From: Thalassomonas viridans
GTDB lineage: Bacteria; Pseudomonadota; Gammaproteobacteria; Enterobacterales; Alteromonadaceae
Direction: 5' to 3'
DNA: 64,000 nucleotides
NCBI RefSeq assembly: GCF_000948985.2
Contig: NZ_CP059733.1
Coordinates: forward strand, 1,054,001-1,118,000
The stretch's first letter is position 1; each line of letters opens with the position of its first letter. The notes below the pieces were generated by a model. That model was not told the DNA's origin. It searched no databases and saw only the letters and a list, made by a program, of their open reading frames with translations. Shown here piece by piece: positions 24,623-33,254 of this stretch. The position numbers were made by a program, and so were the translations under genes.

Positions 24623-25730
24623 AGTTATAGGCGATATGCTGGTGAAAACGTACTATCACTTCATCCTTTTCCGGCGCTAGTGCCAGTTCGAAGGCCATCA
24701 GGCGTACCGCTTGTTCGATCTGATTGAGAAAACGGCCGTAACCATAATCCCCCAGGTCGTTTTTCGTGGCGATAAACACCAGCTGGATATTGTCGACCAG
24801 TTCCCTGGCGTCCCATTTACACACTATGCCAAACGGCGGTGATTCCGGATTTACCCCCAGTACCTGCAGCTCGCCGCTGCGGCGGAAGGTTTCTTCTTCG
24901 CTCTGGCGCACAATAGGCACCAGGCCGTTGGCGATTAAGGCGCCGTTATTTAAGTTGTATTGTTTTGTCACCAGGGTAAAGGTGTCGGCGATCAGGGTGT
25001 ATAAGGGATTGTAGGGATCCGCTGAGTTATGGTCGATTTCCGCCTGCTTGAGCAGTTTGTTGCTGACCGGGATATTGACCACGGCATAGGTCATGGCGGA
25101 AACATCGTTGTCTATGGTGACATTCTGGCTGGCGTAACGCACGGGAATAGGGCGCAGTTTATGGGCCTGGCTGTTGATCACGGCTTTTTTCCTGGCGTTG
25201 AGATCATAGGTTAAATGCTGGTGATCCCTGAGACGGAAGTGTAAGTCTTCTATGGCCAGCGCCTGTTTTAACTGTCCAAGCAGCAGGCCGATTTTGGCAT
25301 GGAAGCGGGCGGCGTTATAGCGGATATCGTCGCCGGTCGACAGGAACAGCAGCGTGATTTTTGTCGCCCGGACATTGGGGTCGAAAAACGATTTCTGCAG
25401 CTCGTGATAACTGGGGTTGTAATAAAAGAGTATCTGCTGGTTGGTTTGCCATTGGTGCATTTCCTGGCTGTAACGGACCCGGGCGAGCTTGTCGTTGGCG
25501 ATAAACAAACTGTTGGTGATTTCAAGCTCGCTGCTGAGTTTAAAGAACAATTCGGATAAGGTCTGGTAAAAGTGTAGGTAGGGCGGTTGCTGCCCGGATA
25601 CCTTTTCCCGGGGAAATTTGTTGATGAGTTCGTCACTTAAGGGAAACTCAGCCATGATATATTGATTATCTCTGGCATTGGCGGGGATATACGCTTTGTG
25701 GGATGCGCTGCGTTTGCGTATGATAGACAT
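24618..25730 (-). CDS. Unknown protein made of two diverged copies of one domain
   Basis: A 370-residue soluble protein of no family I recognise. It appears internally duplicated. Half one (about residues 28-155) contains NSLFIANDKLARVRYSQE and KITLLFLSTGDDIRYNAARFHAKIG; half two (about residues 218-355) contains NGALIANGLVPIVRQSEE and NIQLVFIATKNDLGDYGYGRFLNQIE in the same order and spacing. No signal peptide, membrane helix or catalytic motif is evident. Its stop codon lies inside the conserved end of the IS630 element, so the native C-terminus may have been altered by the insertion. Confidence 0.75.
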   Translation of the reverse strand: MSIIRKRSASHKAYIPANARDNQYIMAEFPLSDELINKFPREKVSGQQPPYLHFYQTLSELFFKLSSELEITNSLFIANDKLARVRYSQEMHQWQTNQQILFYYNPSYHELQKSFFDPNVRATKITLLFLSTGDDIRYNAARFHAKIGLLLGQLKQALAIEDLHFRLRDHQHLTYDLNARKKAVINSQAHKLRPIPVRYASQNVTIDNDVSAMTYAVVNIPVSNKLLKQAEIDHNSADPYNPLYTLIADTFTLVTKQYNLNNGALIANGLVPIVRQSEEETFRRSGELQVLGVNPESPPFGIVCKWDARELVDNIQLVFIATKNDLGDYGYGRFLNQIEQAVRLMAFELALAPEKDEVIVRFHQHIAYNC

Positions 25731-25943
25731 ATTTGATTCCTGTATTCCTGCCCGCTTGACAACCCAGATCCAAATCAGGAAGCTGGCTAAGCTGATGGCC
25801 TAAGCTATTTTGGGGCTAGTGTATGCACAAGCTGTGACACTTTTATGTCAGCCGTTAAAAAACTGCAACAAAACTCACGGCGGCGGTTTCGGCAGGATTA
25901 CCGGGCTAAACCAGATAACAATGAAAAACGTTAAGAAAACAAT

Positions 25944-26162
25944 ATGCTAGAAAATGAACAGTTAATGATAGAAGCCATTAACCAGGTGATGCCTTTTGGT
26001 AAATATGCCGGGCGTAAATTACTGCAGCTACCCGAACCTTACCTGGTGTGGTTTAACGCCAACGGCTTTCCTGAGGGTAAATTAGGCCAGCAGCTGGCCC
26101 TGGTATATGAAATTAAATTGAACGGGCTGGAGGGGATGTTACAGCCATTATTAAGGGGATAA
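25944..26162 (+). CDS. DUF3820 family protein
   Basis: A 72-residue protein with the family pattern MPFGKYAGRKLLQLPEPYLVWF, then GFPEGKLGQQLALVYEIKLNGLE. Function is not established; relatives are often encoded near nucleic-acid enzymes. Start at ATG 25944. Convergent with maoP. Confidence 0.85.
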   Translation: MLENEQLMIEAINQVMPFGKYAGRKLLQLPEPYLVWFNANGFPEGKLGQQLALVYEIKLNGLEGMLQPLLRG

Positions 26163-26193
26163 TGGCTGTAGTCTTGGTTGATCTCGGACGCGG

Positions 26194-26559
26194 TTATTCG
26201 TCGTCCAGATCCACAGCTTCGTTTGCCAGGGTGTCGCTGGCGATTTTGGCTTTACCGAATAAGGTATGGAACTGTTTCGGGGTTAATACCTTGTTCTGGT
26301 ATTTCATCCATACCTTTTCAATTTTATGCTCAGGCTCTGCCTTGCCTGAACATACATCAACAAAGTGCTGCTCCTGTTCATTAATGGGAGATCTTTTACC
26401 TGAAGCTAATTCACTCAGGGCAACACCATATTGTTCTAATAACTGTACCTCGGACAAGGTATAGTCTCCCGAACGACTCATGCCTCTCGGATAATTTTTA
26501 TCATCGTAAAATTTTCGATTGCTTTTGAAGCTGTCTTGATTAATTTCCATCGTACTCAT
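26194..26559 (-). CDS. maoP: MaoP (YifE, DUF413) macrodomain Ori organisation protein
   Basis: In E. coli MaoP acts with the maoS site to organise the Ori macrodomain. Here SNRKFYDDKNYPRGMSRSGDYTLSEVQLLEQYG and the later KVLTPKQFHTLFGK match the DUF413 family. I start at ATG 26559; an ATG three codons later (26550) is equally possible, and the upstream TTG at 26574 is less likely. No maoS site was looked for beyond this window. Confidence 0.88.
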   Translation of the reverse strand: MSTMEINQDSFKSNRKFYDDKNYPRGMSRSGDYTLSEVQLLEQYGVALSELASGKRSPINEQEQHFVDVCSGKAEPEHKIEKVWMKYQNKVLTPKQFHTLFGKAKIASDTLANEAVDLDDE

Positions 26560-26574
26560 TGGGATCAAACTCAA

Positions 26575-26981
26575 AAAAAGTAAATTTATGGTTCCGCTCG
26601 AATATTTAGTCCATTTCTTTTTTTTTTTTCAATCTCTTTTTGCATTATCTGATAAATTTTTTGGCTGTGTATATTCCATCGCCAGTTGTTATATCTGTTC
26701 CGGGCTTTTTAAATTCTTTTGTTATAAACATTTGACGCGGGATAACATCTTTTTATATGACATTTTTGCTAATAACTTGTTTTATCACATTAATGTCATA
26801 TTGCGATCATAAAAGTGTTTTCTCTGATTACAAAAAGTAACTTTTGCTGACATTTAATCACGTTTTTTCTGGTTGCATTGTCCTGGCAATTGTTCTTAAA
26901 TAACTCGTCAGCTGAATTTCAGTATAGACCGCAAAGTATCGAATTAATAAAATATTATCAATGAGTTATGGAGTGTTATCT
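26575..26981. other. Promoter-bearing gap between maoP and rmf
   Basis: AT-rich 407-bp gap between divergent genes. An open frame at 26588-26812 is low-complexity (FFFFF) with no ribosome-binding site, so I do not call it. The region presumably holds the rmf promoter, which in E. coli is stationary-phase controlled; no clear hexamers could be assigned. Confidence 0.4.
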
Positions 26982-27155
26982 ATGAGAAGACAAAAAAGAG
27001 ATCGTTTAGGCAGAGCATTTTCTAATGGTTACCAGGCAGGCCTCTCAGGTAGAAATAAAGACAATTGTCCATATCAAAATGCCAACGCCAAATCGGAATG
27101 GCTAGGCGGCTGGCGGGAAGCCATGACGGATCGCAGCACAGGCTTATTTAAGTAA
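26982..27155 (+). CDS. rmf: Ribosome modulation factor RMF
   Basis: A 57-residue basic protein that dimerises 70S ribosomes into inactive 100S particles in stationary phase. RRQKRDRLGRAFSNGYQAG, NCPYQN and WLGGWREAMTDR match RMF closely. Start at ATG 26982, with GGAG about 9 nt upstream, rather than the in-frame ATG at 26961. Confidence 0.95.
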   Translation: MRRQKRDRLGRAFSNGYQAGLSGRNKDNCPYQNANAKSEWLGGWREAMTDRSTGLFK

Positions 27156-27205
27156 CTTTTTCCAGTACAACAAAAAACAAAAAAATTCCTCATTTTTTAT
27201 AGCAA

Positions 27206-27226
27206 AAGCCCTCTATCCGAGGGCTT
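27206..27226 (+). terminator. Hairpin between rmf and moeB
   Basis: AAGCCCTC (27206-27213) pairs with GAGGGCTT (27219-27226), 5-nt loop. The T-run is weak on the plus strand and slightly better on the minus strand; it lies between convergent genes. Confidence 0.6.
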
Positions 27227-27264
27227 AAACTTATCCGTTTTTCTTTTGTTACCCGTCTTTGTTA

Positions 27265-28020
27265 TCAGCTTTGGCCACAGGCGGGGCAACCGGCCTGTTT
27301 GTTGAGGGTAAATTGCCGCCATTGGTTGGACATGCCGTCGAACAGGCTGAGCTGGTTTACCGCAGCCTTGTTAGCGGTGAGCAGCTTAATGGCGGTTAAG
27401 GACTGCATACCGGCGATAATGGCCAGTACCGGGCCGAGAATGCCTATGCTCTGGCAGTTGTTTGCCGGGGCTTTTTCACTGGCGGGAAACAGGCACTGGT
27501 AGCAGGCGCTGTCTGGGTTTCGCGGATCCACCAGCAGGTGCTGTCCGTCAAAGCCGGTGGCGGCGCCGACAATCAGCGGCACCTTGTGTTCCAGGCACAG
27601 CTGGTTCATCAGGTAACGGGTGGCGATATTGTCGGAGCAATCTATGACCAGGTCCACCAGCTCCAGGTAATAACGTCCCAGCTCGGCATCGAGCATTTCA
27701 TCGATAACCTCGATATTGATTTCCGGGTTTTGCTGCTGCAGTTTTTCGCCGGCGGCGTCGGCTTTATTGCTTTGCAGGTCGTCTTCGTTAAACAGGATCT
27801 GCCGGGGCAGGTTGCTGATCTCCACCTCGTCGCCGTCGGCAAGGTATAAGGTGCCGACGCCGGCCGAAGCCAGGTACAGGGCGGTGGGGTTGCCCAAGCC
27901 GCCCATGCCGACAATCAGCACTTTGGCATTGCGCAGCGCCTGTTGTCCGGCTTCGCCTATCTGGTTTAACATGATCTGGCGGCTGTACCTGAGTTGTTCG
28001 TTGGTTGTTAACACGCTCAT
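27265..28020 (-). CDS. moeB: Molybdopterin-synthase adenylyltransferase MoeB
   Basis: Activates the MoaD C-terminal glycine by adenylation so that sulfur can be added. The E1-like Rossmann motif VLIVGMGGLGNPTALYLASAGVG, DGDEVEISNLPRQILF and VIDCSDNIATRYLMNQ are seen, with zinc-ligand CxxC pairs (CYQC and CPAC). Start at 28020 (MSVLTTNEQLRYSRQ), 7 bp after moaE; the upstream in-frame ATGs lie inside moaE. Last gene of the moa operon. 251 aa. Confidence 0.95.
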   Translation of the reverse strand: MSVLTTNEQLRYSRQIMLNQIGEAGQQALRNAKVLIVGMGGLGNPTALYLASAGVGTLYLADGDEVEISNLPRQILFNEDDLQSNKADAAGEKLQQQNPEINIEVIDEMLDAELGRYYLELVDLVIDCSDNIATRYLMNQLCLEHKVPLIVGAATGFDGQHLLVDPRNPDSACYQCLFPASEKAPANNCQSIGILGPVLAIIAGMQSLTAIKLLTANKAAVNQLSLFDGMSNQWRQFTLNKQAGCPACGQS

Positions 28021-28027
28021 GATGATT

Positions 28028-28480
28028 TTACCGGTCCCACTGCTGCGCTTTGGCGGTGTCGCTCTGGCGGGCATCAAGCCATTTCTCCCCTTGCTCCGTC
28101 AGTTCTTTTTTCCAGAAGGGGGCCTGGATCTTGAGGTAATCCATAATGAATTCTGCCGCGGCAAAGGCATCCCGGCGGTGTTTGCTGGTTACCCCGACAA
28201 AAACAATTTGTTCTCCCAGGTCCAGTTGGCCTATTCTGTGGATCACCCGCACCCGGCCGATGTCCCAGCGCCCTCTGGCGGTTTCCAGGATTTTCTCCAG
28301 GGACTTTTCCGTCATGCCCGGGTAGTGTTCCAGGTACAGGCCGGAGACTTCCAGTCCCAGGTTCTGGTTCCTGACCCGGCCGGTAAAGGTAACCACGGCG
28401 CCGTCGGCGGCATTGTCCTGCTCCAGGGCGGCCACTTCATCGGCGAGGTTAAAGTCTTGTGTTTGGATGCTGATACTCAT
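28028..28480 (-). CDS. moaE: Molybdopterin synthase large subunit MoaE
   Basis: With MoaD converts cyclic pyranopterin monophosphate to molybdopterin. Motifs GAVVTFTGRVRNQNLG, LYLEHYPGMTEKSLEKI, VIHRIGQLDLGEQIVFVGVTSKHRRDAF and the catalytic KIQAPFWKKE segment are present. 150 aa. It begins 10 bp after moaD. Confidence 0.96.
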   Translation of the reverse strand: MSISIQTQDFNLADEVAALEQDNAADGAVVTFTGRVRNQNLGLEVSGLYLEHYPGMTEKSLEKILETARGRWDIGRVRVIHRIGQLDLGEQIVFVGVTSKHRRDAFAAAEFIMDYLKIQAPFWKKELTEQGEKWLDARQSDTAKAQQWDR

Positions 28481-28490
28481 GCCGGTATTC

Positions 28491-28742
28491 CTATCCGCCG
28501 GTAACCGGCGGGAAAAAGGCCACTTCGTCCCCCGATTTTACCGGGTGTGAGCCGTCCACCATTTCATGATTGACGGCGCTTAACAGGGAAGCATTGTTGA
28601 AGGTATCCTGCCACTGGGGATGTTGCTCAACCAGCAGCTGTTTCACTTTGGCTATGGTATCTGTGCTTTCGTCGGCGCTGAGGCTCAGCTCGGCGCAATT
28701 AAGCTGCTCGCGCAGGGCGGCAAAAAAAACAACTTTGATCAT
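28491..28742 (-). CDS. moaD: Molybdopterin synthase sulfur carrier MoaD
   Basis: An 83-residue ubiquitin-fold sulfur carrier whose thiocarboxylate C-terminus donates sulfur. It ends [12 protein letters not shown]; the terminal Gly-Gly is required for activation by MoeB. Its ATG overlaps the moaC stop by four bases. Confidence 0.95.
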   Translation of the reverse strand: MIKVVFFAALREQLNCAELSLSADESTDTIAKVKQLLVEQHPQWQDTFNNASLLSAVNHEMVDGSHPVKSGDEVAFFPPVTGG

Positions 28743-29260
28743 ATCTCACCTTTGTCATTACTCGTTTCCCGGGCCTGCCATAAACCGGTTTTGCCCCCTT
28801 CTTTGGATAATACCTTGATGCCGTGTATTTCCATGGCGGGATCCGCCGCCTTGCACATGTCAAACAGGGTCAGGCAGGCTACGGAAACCGCGGTTAAGGC
28901 TTCCATTTCTACCCCGGTCTGGCCGGTCAGGCGGCACAGGGCGGTGACTTTTACCCGGTTGTTTTCCGGTTCGGCGGCAAAGTCGACCTGTACCTTGCTC
29001 AGCATTAACGGATGGCATAAAGGGATAAGGTCGCTGCATTTTTTCGCCGCCTGGATGCCGGCGATGCGGGCCACGGCAAAAACATCGCCTTTTTTGTGCT
29101 CGCCTGCGGTGATAAGCGCCAGGGTTTGCGGCGTCATGGAAATGTAGCCTTGGGCAACCGCGGTTCTGGAGGTCATGGCTTTTTCCGTAACATCCACCAT
29201 GTTGGCTTCACCCTTATGGTTGATATGGCTCAGCTGTACGTTATCAGGTGAATTGCTCAT
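28739..29260 (-). CDS. moaC: Cyclic pyranopterin monophosphate synthase MoaC
   Basis: Forms cPMP from the MoaA product 3',8-cyclo-[33 protein letters not shown] and [27 protein letters not shown] are hallmark motifs. Start at 29260 (MSNSPDNVQ) gives the usual N-terminus; the upstream frame runs into moaB. 173 aa. Confidence 0.96.
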   Translation of the reverse strand: MSNSPDNVQLSHINHKGEANMVDVTEKAMTSRTAVAQGYISMTPQTLALITAGEHKKGDVFAVARIAGIQAAKKCSDLIPLCHPLMLSKVQVDFAAEPENNRVKVTALCRLTGQTGVEMEALTAVSVACLTLFDMCKAADPAMEIHGIKVLSKEGGKTGLWQARETSNDKGEI

Positions 29261-29264
29261 GTCT

Positions 29265-29810
29265 TTAGTCTCTGCTCTCGCATAGCTGGGCATCGGTAAA
29301 TTTCAGGTGCGGCACAAAGTTGCACGGGCGATGGCTGGCATCAAGCTGCTCTTTGATGACCTTGTCCCAGGCGGTTTTACAGGCATTGGTGGAGCCGGGT
29401 ACGCATAACACTACCGTGCTGTTGGCGATGCCGCCGAAGGCGCGTGACTGTATGGTGGAGGTGCCGATTTCTTCCAGGGAAACATGGCGGAAGACTTCGC
29501 CGAAACCTTCGATTGCCTTGTCGAACAGCGGCATCAGGGCTTCCGGGGTGTTGTCCCTGGCAGTAAAGCCGGTGCCGCCGGTGGAGATCACTACCTGCAC
29601 TTCGTCGCTGGCGATCCACTTGGAAACGATCGCCCTGAGCTGGTAAACGTCATCTTTGACTATGGCTTTTTCCGCCAGCTTGTGGCCGGCCGTGGTCAGC
29701 TTGTCCACCAGCGCCTGGCCGGAGGTGTCGTTGGACTCGTCCCGGGTATCGGAAACGGTTAATACTGCAATGTTTAAGGGCATAAAGGTTTTGCCACCAT
29801 GACTAGACAT
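29265..29810 (-). CDS. moaB: MoaB family molybdenum cofactor protein
   Basis: A MogA/MoaB-type protein of the adenylation step of Moco synthesis. [40 protein letters not shown] and [20 protein letters not shown] are family motifs. Start at 29810 ([13 protein letters not shown]); the internal ATG at 29783 is an alternative. It sits 4 bp before moaC. 181 aa. Confidence 0.94.
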   Translation of the reverse strand: MSSHGGKTFMPLNIAVLTVSDTRDESNDTSGQALVDKLTTAGHKLAEKAIVKDDVYQLRAIVSKWIASDEVQVVISTGGTGFTARDNTPEALMPLFDKAIEGFGEVFRHVSLEEIGTSTIQSRAFGGIANSTVVLCVPGSTNACKTAWDKVIKEQLDASHRPCNFVPHLKFTDAQLCESRD

Positions 29811-29823
29811 AAAAACTCCGTAA

Positions 29824-30420
29824 TTATTTGAACCTGGCTTTGGCTTGTTGCCACTGCTGCGGGGTGTTGGTGTTAAATAAAATCTGCGGGTTGTCAGGTA
29901 CCACACAGGTGTGGGGGACCTGGTTTAACAGGGCTTTAAACGAAGGCCCGCTTTTTTTGCCCGGGTTAGCGCTCCCGGGGGCTGCTTTGTTTTTGATGAA
30001 AGCCTGCGACATAAACAGCTCGACATAGGTGTTATTGGGCAGGTACAGGGGGATATTGTGTCCCTGGAAAAAGCAGGCTTTCTGGCTGAGTTCGCCTTTG
30101 GTTTTTAATTGTTTTAGCGCCGCCGGAGTCATCAGGGGCAAGTCCACCGGCAGCGCCAGAATGGCCGCGGGACGGTAATGCTGCAGCACACTGTAGATCC
30201 CGGCAACCGGACCGGCATCGGCGATTAAATCCGGTACCTGGTAGTCGTTGCCGCTGACGACTATCTCTTGGATGCCGGTGTCGGCCAGCAACTGTTTGCT
30301 GAAGCTGAGCATGTCGACCCCGCCGCGCATCAGTTTGGCTTTGTTTTCTCCCATGCGCGATGACAGGCCGCCGGCAAGCACCACGCCCAGACAGCCGCTA
30401 TGGCTTAATGTCGGTTCCAC
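29824..30420 (-). CDS. mobA: Molybdenum cofactor guanylyltransferase MobA
   Basis: Adds GMP to Mo-molybdopterin to give the MGD cofactor of DMSO-reductase-type enzymes. The N-terminal GVVLAGGLSSRMGENKA is the nucleotidyltransferase loop, and ILALPVDLPLMTP holds the metal-binding Asp. 198 aa. Starts 4 bp after moaA, so this operon is probably committed to bis-MGD cofactor. Confidence 0.93.
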   Translation of the reverse strand: MEPTLSHSGCLGVVLAGGLSSRMGENKAKLMRGGVDMLSFSKQLLADTGIQEIVVSGNDYQVPDLIADAGPVAGIYSVLQHYRPAAILALPVDLPLMTPAALKQLKTKGELSQKACFFQGHNIPLYLPNNTYVELFMSQAFIKNKAAPGSANPGKKSGPSFKALLNQVPHTCVVPDNPQILFNTNTPQQWQQAKARFK

Positions 30421-30424
30421 GCGC

Positions 30425-31396
30425 TTAACCTCCCAGCATGGCCAGATGTTTGGTGGCGCCTGTGAGTTTATCGTGCAGGAAGTGCGAGGCTTTTTTATCG
30501 TCGAGCAATGACAGGATACGGGACTTCAGCGGCGCCAGATCGTCCCCCTGCAACTCTTCCCTTAACGACAGTCCCTGCTCGCCGAACAGGCATAAGTGCA
30601 GTTTGCCGGACGAGCTGACCCGCAGGCGGTTGCAGCTGTTACAAAAGTCTTTGCTGTAGGGCATGATCAGGCCGATTTTTCCCTGGTAGTCCGGATGGAA
30701 AAATTCCTGGGCCGGACCGGCGGATTTGTCGCGGATCACCGGCTGCCAGCCGTCGAGGATCAGGTTCTGTTTGATGCGTGAACCTTTAACATGCTGGGCA
30801 TTAAAAAACTCCTGGTTATCGCCGGTTTGCATCAGCTCGATAAAGCGCAGGGTCACCGGGGTGTCTTTCAGCCAGTTGAGGTAGGTTTGGATATCGTAAC
30901 CGTTAAACTCGCGCATCAATACGGTATTGACCTTGATATCGGGGCGGCCGTCCGCCAGCGCCATATCTATGCCGCGCAAAATGGTGTTGAGCTTGTCGTG
31001 TCCTGTGATGGCGTGAAACTGCCTGGGATCTAAACTGTCGATGCTGATATTGATGCTGTCGATACCGGCATCCAGCCATTGGGGCAAGTGCTGGGGCAGT
31101 TTAAAGCCGTTGCTGGTGATCGCCACTTTTTTAATGCCCGGGGTTTGCTTGCAGGTGGCGATGATCTCCGGCAGGTCTTTGCGCAGTCCCGGCTCACCGC
31201 CGGTAATACGGATTTTTTCCGTCCCCAACTGGGCAAAGGCCGCGGCCAGGCGCTCTATTTCCTGTAGGGACAAAAAGTCGCGGTTGCCGTCACACTGGTA
31301 ACCATCCGGCAGGCAGTAGTTGCAGCGGAAGTTGCAAACGTCGGTTATTGAGAGGCGCAGGTAGTAAAACCGGCGGCCAAAATTGTCTGTTAACAT
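30425..31396 (-). CDS. moaA: GTP 3',8-cyclase MoaA
   Basis: Radical SAM enzyme catalysing the first step of Moco synthesis. SITDVCNFRCNYC carries the CxxxCxxC cluster motif, and RITGGEPGLRKDL the GGE motif. The C-terminal cluster motif FCNSCNRLRVSSSGKLHLCLF is present, and the protein ends in the essential Gly-Gly (LAMLGG). 323 aa, first gene of the seven-gene moa operon. Confidence 0.97.
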   Translation of the reverse strand: MLTDNFGRRFYYLRLSITDVCNFRCNYCLPDGYQCDGNRDFLSLQEIERLAAAFAQLGTEKIRITGGEPGLRKDLPEIIATCKQTPGIKKVAITSNGFKLPQHLPQWLDAGIDSINISIDSLDPRQFHAITGHDKLNTILRGIDMALADGRPDIKVNTVLMREFNGYDIQTYLNWLKDTPVTLRFIELMQTGDNQEFFNAQHVKGSRIKQNLILDGWQPVIRDKSAGPAQEFFHPDYQGKIGLIMPYSKDFCNSCNRLRVSSSGKLHLCLFGEQGLSLREELQGDDLAPLKSRILSLLDDKKASHFLHDKLTGATKHLAMLGG

Positions 31397-31399
31397 GTC

Positions 31400-31535
31400 A
31401 CCTTTCCAAATGTCGGGAGGCTAACGCGTTTCCTTGTTAACCCTGGTGGCCGCTCTTTCCGGCCCGGTAAAAGTCCGGGAGGGAAGCTCAACAGCCACGG
31501 CTTGAAACAACATTTCAAATCAAGGGCTTAATGCC
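31400..31535 (-). promoter_or_regulatory. Moco-riboswitch-like structured leader of moaA
   Basis: The ~130-nt leader contains several stackable hairpins on the minus strand: CCCGG...CCGGG, GGCCG(GAAAGA)CGGCC, and TAAC...GTTA followed by GCCTCCCGAC close to the AAGGTGACATG start. This layout, ahead of moaA, fits the Moco RNA motif found before moaA in many gammaproteobacteria. Assigned by position and motifs recalled, not by a covariance model. Confidence 0.55.
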
Positions 31536-31614
31536 CGCTTTGAGTTAGCCGTTTCAGCTCGGCGATTAAAATATATCTTTTGTCTTTTTAGCTTAGTGCA
31601 ATTACATCACTAAT

Positions 31615-31628
31615 AGATAGGCCTATCT
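31615..31628. promoter_or_regulatory. Perfect 14-bp palindrome between moaA and moeA
   Basis: AGATAGGCCTATCT is perfectly self-complementary and lies in the divergent moaA/moeA intergenic region, about 150 bp before moeA. A plausible dimeric-regulator site; the regulator is unknown. The rest of the 31540-31776 gap shows no gene. Confidence 0.45.
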
Positions 31629-31776
31629 TACAACTAATTTCAGTAATTGACACTAGTGTTATCCCGCTCAGTCCGGTTTACCGGAAAAAGTTTGATCTGC
31701 GTCATTAGCCGGTCTGTTACAAATTTGCTAATTTAGATGATATTATTCAGGCATAAAAAATAGATGAGTTAACTTA

Positions 31777-33012
31777 ATGAGTGATTGTTGTTCAGCCCCC
31801 GGATTATTGCCTTTTGAAACCGCCCTGGAGAAGATGCTAGGCAGCATCACCCCGATAGTGGAAACCCTGGAGTTGGCGATTGACGATGCCCAGCATTATG
31901 TCCTGGCAGAAGATGTGTTAAGTCCTATGAATGTCCCGCCCCATGATAATTCGGCGATGGACGGTTACGCCTTTGCCGCCGACAGCCTCAAAGACGGCAT
32001 GGTGCTTACCCTGGCGGGAAAATCTTTTGCCGGCGCCCCGTTTGCAGGCGTGTGCCGGGCGGGCGAATGCGTCCGTATCATGACGGGGGCAAAACTACCG
32101 GCAGGTTGTGATACCGTGGAAATGCAGGAAAACTGCACTGTGATCGGGGCGGGAATCGAGTTTCTCAAGCCAAGGAGCCGCGGCGACCATGTCCGTAATG
32201 CCGGCGAAGACATTAAAAGCGGACAGGCGGTGCTGGCCAAAGGCCACAGGTTAACCGCCGTAGATATCGGCGTGCTCGCATCCCTCGGGCTGGGAACGGT
32301 GAAAGTGTACCGTAAGTTGAATGTCGCCCTGATCGCCACCGGAGATGAACTCAAATCGCCTGGGCAGGTATTAACCCCGGGAGATATTTATGAAAGCAAC
32401 AGTTATGTGCTGTCGGCCCTGTTGAAAAAACTCAATGTCAATGTGATCGACTTTGGCATTATCCAGGACGATTACCAGCTGATCAAAGAAGCCTTTGTCA
32501 AAGCCGACGAACAGGCGGATGCGGTGATCTCTTCCGGCGGAGTGTCGGTCGGTGAAGCCGATTACACCAAAGATGTGCTCGATGAACTGGGACAGATAGA
32601 TTTTTGGAAAATCGCCATCAAGCCGGGTAAACCTTTCGCCTTTGGCCAGCTGAGCAACAGCATCTTTTTCGGCTTGCCGGGTAATCCGGTATCGGCGCTG
32701 GTGACCGCACACCAGCTGGCGCTGCCGGGCCTGCTTAAGCTGCAAAATGCCGAGCCGGTAAAACGCATCACGGTAACTGCCACTACAGTGACCGACTTGC
32801 GCAAGTCGCCGGGGCGTATGGACCTTCAGCGCGGGGTATTGTCGGTGAACGAGACAGGGGAGAATATCGTCACTTCCACCGGGGCGCAGGGCTCGGGAAT
32901 TTTATCCAGCCTGGCCCGCGCCAACTGTTATATAGTGCTGCCGCGGGAGCAGGGCAGGGTTGCGGCGGGAGAGCAGGTAAGCGTGCAGCTGTTTGATCAG
33001 TACCTGCAATAA
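31777..33012 (+). CDS. moeA: Molybdopterin molybdotransferase MoeA
   Basis: Inserts molybdate into adenylated molybdopterin. MNVPPHDNSAMDGYAFAADSL, RIMTGAKLPAGCDTVEMQEN, IATGDELKSPG, VISSGGVSVGEADYTKDVL and FFGLPGNPVSALVT are diagnostic. 411 aa. Divergent from the moa operon, completing the cofactor pathway at one locus. Confidence 0.97.
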   Translation: MSDCCSAPGLLPFETALEKMLGSITPIVETLELAIDDAQHYVLAEDVLSPMNVPPHDNSAMDGYAFAADSLKDGMVLTLAGKSFAGAPFAGVCRAGECVRIMTGAKLPAGCDTVEMQENCTVIGAGIEFLKPRSRGDHVRNAGEDIKSGQAVLAKGHRLTAVDIGVLASLGLGTVKVYRKLNVALIATGDELKSPGQVLTPGDIYESNSYVLSALLKKLNVNVIDFGIIQDDYQLIKEAFVKADEQADAVISSGGVSVGEADYTKDVLDELGQIDFWKIAIKPGKPFAFGQLSNSIFFGLPGNPVSALVTAHQLALPGLLKLQNAEPVKRITVTATTVTDLRKSPGRMDLQRGVLSVNETGENIVTSTGAQGSGILSSLARANCYIVLPREQGRVAAGEQVSVQLFDQYLQ

Positions 33013-33034
33013 CCCGGCACTTTCAACCGCAACT

Positions 33035-33072
33035 AAAACGGTAGCCTGATTTGTGCTGCCGTTTTGTTTTTT
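33035..33072 (+). terminator. Intrinsic terminator after moeA
   Basis: AAAACGG-AGC (from 33035) pairs with GCT-CCGTTTT (to 33065) with one mismatch, followed by a T-run. Confidence 0.85.
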
Positions 33073-33100
33073 CGCGGCAGGAAAAAGATTACTGTATAAA

Positions 33101-33120
33101 TACTGTTGTTTTATACAGCT
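33101..33120 (+). promoter_or_regulatory. LexA (SOS) box upstream of yebG
   Basis: CTGT-N8-ACAG (33103-33118, within TACTGTTGTTTTATACAGCT) matches the gammaproteobacterial LexA consensus. It lies about 135 bp before yebG, a known SOS gene in E. coli. A further ACTGTATAAA half-site precedes it. Confidence 0.8.
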
Positions 33121-33254
33121 GTGTTTTGTACAATGATCTTGTAGTTTGAGTTTTGAGCAAAGTCAGTGTGTTTTATCAGCACATGGATGACAAATAATGT
33201 TAATATGTTTTATCAGCGCGCTGGTAACCAACAATGGATTAATGAGGGGAAATC

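Noticed and set aside
26588..26812. 74-codon open frame between maoP and rmf
   Set aside because: Low-complexity (run of Phe), no ribosome-binding site, no conserved-looking pattern; it lies in the rmf promoter region.
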